From contig NC_037600.1 in NCBI RefSeq assembly GCF_003073045.1, forward strand, positions 15,206,352 through 15,270,351: a stretch of DNA of 64,000 nucleotides, read 5' to 3'. Made by a program: the position numbers and the translations under genes. The notes beneath the pieces were generated by a model. It was not told the origin of the DNA and ran no database searches. It worked only from the letters and a program-made list of their open reading frames with translations. This document shows, one piece after another, positions 62,561-64,000 of the stretch (position 1 is its first letter; each line of letters begins with the position of its first letter). This DNA is from Pomacea canaliculata. Its lineage: Eukaryota; Mollusca; Gastropoda; Architaenioglossa; Ampullariidae.

Positions 62561-63795
62561 GATTCCTCGTCTGAAAGGCACTGTAGAGTGCAGGTGACAT
62601 ACTAGAGGCCCCGAAAGGTGTTGAGGGTCAATTTTGTGCAGTTTGACTTTTTCTTTAAAAATGGATTCCTTGGTTATTGAACTAACAGGAAAATACACTG
62701 CTATGTTAAATTAAAAGTTACAAATTGTCTTAAAATACATTTTAATCGAGGTACCCCCAGGCGATCCGTCCTTATTTCCACAGGAAAATGACGAAATTCA
62801 AAGCTGTTTTGGTATTGTTTCCCTGTAAGAACCCCACTGTTTTATACCTTGCTAGAAAGCTCGGAGTCTGTATTTTCAATCTGTTTAACGACTGATTCAA
62901 GTATTAACCAATCAAAAGACCACTAATCCCCTGTGGAATGCGGCGTCCCTCGTTCTCAAACACTGGTTTCCTCCAAAGACGAAAATCAAGAATGAAATCT
63001 TTCAAAAGATTGAGAGACGCCCCTACGTAGGGATAAATACTTGTTCTTCCCTTGTTTTCGTTTTTTTTGGGTTTTTTTTTCTTTCATTATTATTACTAAC
63101 ATGCCGATTTCCTGTACTGTGGGCAGAAGCTTCGCGGGCCGGACGGCACTGCTTCGCGGGCCGTAGGTTGTGCATCCCTGATCTAGACGACCATAATCTT
63201 CATTAGATGAAGGGATGGAAATGAAACAGAATTAAGAGATACATTTAAGATATTTGTTTTAAAGACATCTCCATTTTATCCATGCATTTCTGTTATTGAG
63301 ACCTCATCATAAGATGGACCACATCCGCAACACAAACTACAAAATACATGTACAGTATAGGGGTCCTGGAGGTCTAACCACACTGAAAATAAGGACAGTC
63401 TACAGACCTTTCAAGGACCTGGAAACCTATTCTAAGGACCATTCAAATATTTTTTCACAACGTTCAGACAAAACTTACTACATGCCATCTGTCACTCATT
63501 TTTGTTTATTAAAGAGATATAGATTAAAGGGCACAATTTTGTTAGAAATTTCCTTATTTAGGCTGAAAAAATAAGTTTTAGTTCTATGGTGTTCATTTTT
63601 CTTAACATTCTGTTTGTACGCTTGATTTTAAACTAGCCCCACATTGGAAGAAAGGAATGAACAAACACAAACAAAAGCTTTCAGCGATTCAAGCTTGTTA
63701 CTATTTGTGATTTTTATTGTACGATACATTTCGTAATTTATTAGATTTTTAGGGAAGATAAGCATCAATTATCATCAACTTACGACGTTAATATT
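62561..63795. other. Intergenic region with a hAT terminal fragment
   Basis: No gene supported. It contains a hAT right end (about 63115-63174), T-runs near 63061-63080, and the 3' flank of the minus-strand exon that starts at 63999. Confidence 0.45.
63115..63174. mobile_element. Fragment of a hAT-type element (one terminus)
   Basis: The sequence ending GTAGGTTGTGCATCCCTG resembles the right end of the MITE at 8591-8786 (ATAGGTTGGGCACCCCTG), preceded by the same GGGCC motif. It is followed by ATCTAGAC, close to the ATCTACAC duplication of the other copy. No left end was found upstream, so only one terminus survives or the element is older and eroded. Confidence 0.55.
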
Positions 63796-63999
63796 TTATA
63801 ATTTTTTCTGAGCAGCAATGAGGCATGTCACCACTTCGCTTCGAAATGTTTCTGGGTTGGACACAGACACATTTCTTGCAAAGATCTCGTACAGTCGCTC
63901 GATGATGGCCGAGTGTTCATCAGCAGTGCGCGTGTCCAGCAGGCTGCTCCGGAAGGCCGTTTCTGACCAAACTCTCGTCCCTCTTGTGATGAGGTCAGC
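63796..63999 (-). CDS. Last exon of an unrecognised gene, cut by the window edge
   Basis: A minus-strand frame with no start codon runs from 63999 to a stop at 63796-63798 (67 codons with the stop). It encodes an ordered, charged, helical-looking segment (AFRSSLLDTRTADEHSAI, IERLYEIFARNVSV, FRSEVVTCLIAAQKKL). It is more GC-rich than its flanks, with codon-like third positions, and the flank beyond the stop is AT-rich. I do not recognise the family. The upstream part lies outside the window. Confidence 0.6.
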   Translation of the reverse strand, partial: ADLITRGTRVWSETAFRSSLLDTRTADEHSAIIERLYEIFARNVSVSNPETFRSEVVTCLIAAQKKL

Positions 64000-64000
64000 A

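Overview
The window reads as a stretch of animal nuclear genome: multi-exon genes with GT/AG introns, long AT-rich intergenic DNA, microsatellites, a hAT-type miniature transposon and L2/CR1-like LINEs. Domain content (a RIG-I-like receptor, a GIMAP/AIG1 GTPase, a KY/hillarin-type transglutaminase-like protein) and intron density suggest a lophotrochozoan, probably a gastropod mollusc. That placement is inference. All exon models were built by hand from reading frame, splice sites and intron phase, with no transcript evidence.

Layout: (1) 2683-3600 (+) is an intronless, full-length MTCH2-like mitochondrial outer-membrane protein. (2) 3.6-12.6 kb is intergenic and holds a hAT MITE with 8-bp target duplication, a possible tRNA-derived SINE and an internally deleted LINE. 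(3) 12625-21017 (-) is a seven-exon gene for a RING-HC protein of about 1670 residues that is mostly low-complexity. (4) 23.08-23.66 kb is the collapsed remnant of a second RIG-I-like receptor gene. (5) 23987-33370 (+) is a complete RIG-I-like receptor (RLR) with a CARD-like N-terminus, DECH helicase and zinc-binding C-terminal domain. It carries a large acidic insertion and an acidic tail, and consensus NF-kB and IRF sites lie just upstream. (6) 38342-44140 (+) is a five-exon GIMAP/AIG1-like GTPase. (7) 49899-59006 (+) is a KY-type transglutaminase-like protein that appears to have lost its catalytic Cys and His and ends in a region resembling the dynein heavy-chain stalk tip. (8) About 60.0-62.55 kb is an almost intact but broken L2/CR1-type LINE. 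(9) 63796-63999 (-) is the last exon of a gene running off the window.

The RLR would sense cytosolic viral RNA, and GIMAP-family GTPases are immune-associated, so 23-44 kb can be read as a small innate-immunity neighbourhood. The most unusual items are the predicted transglutaminase-like/dynein-stalk fusion, the acidic insertion inside the RLR helicase, the NF-kB plus IRF pair present only in the live RLR copy, and the dead copy whose start codon sits directly before its last exon.
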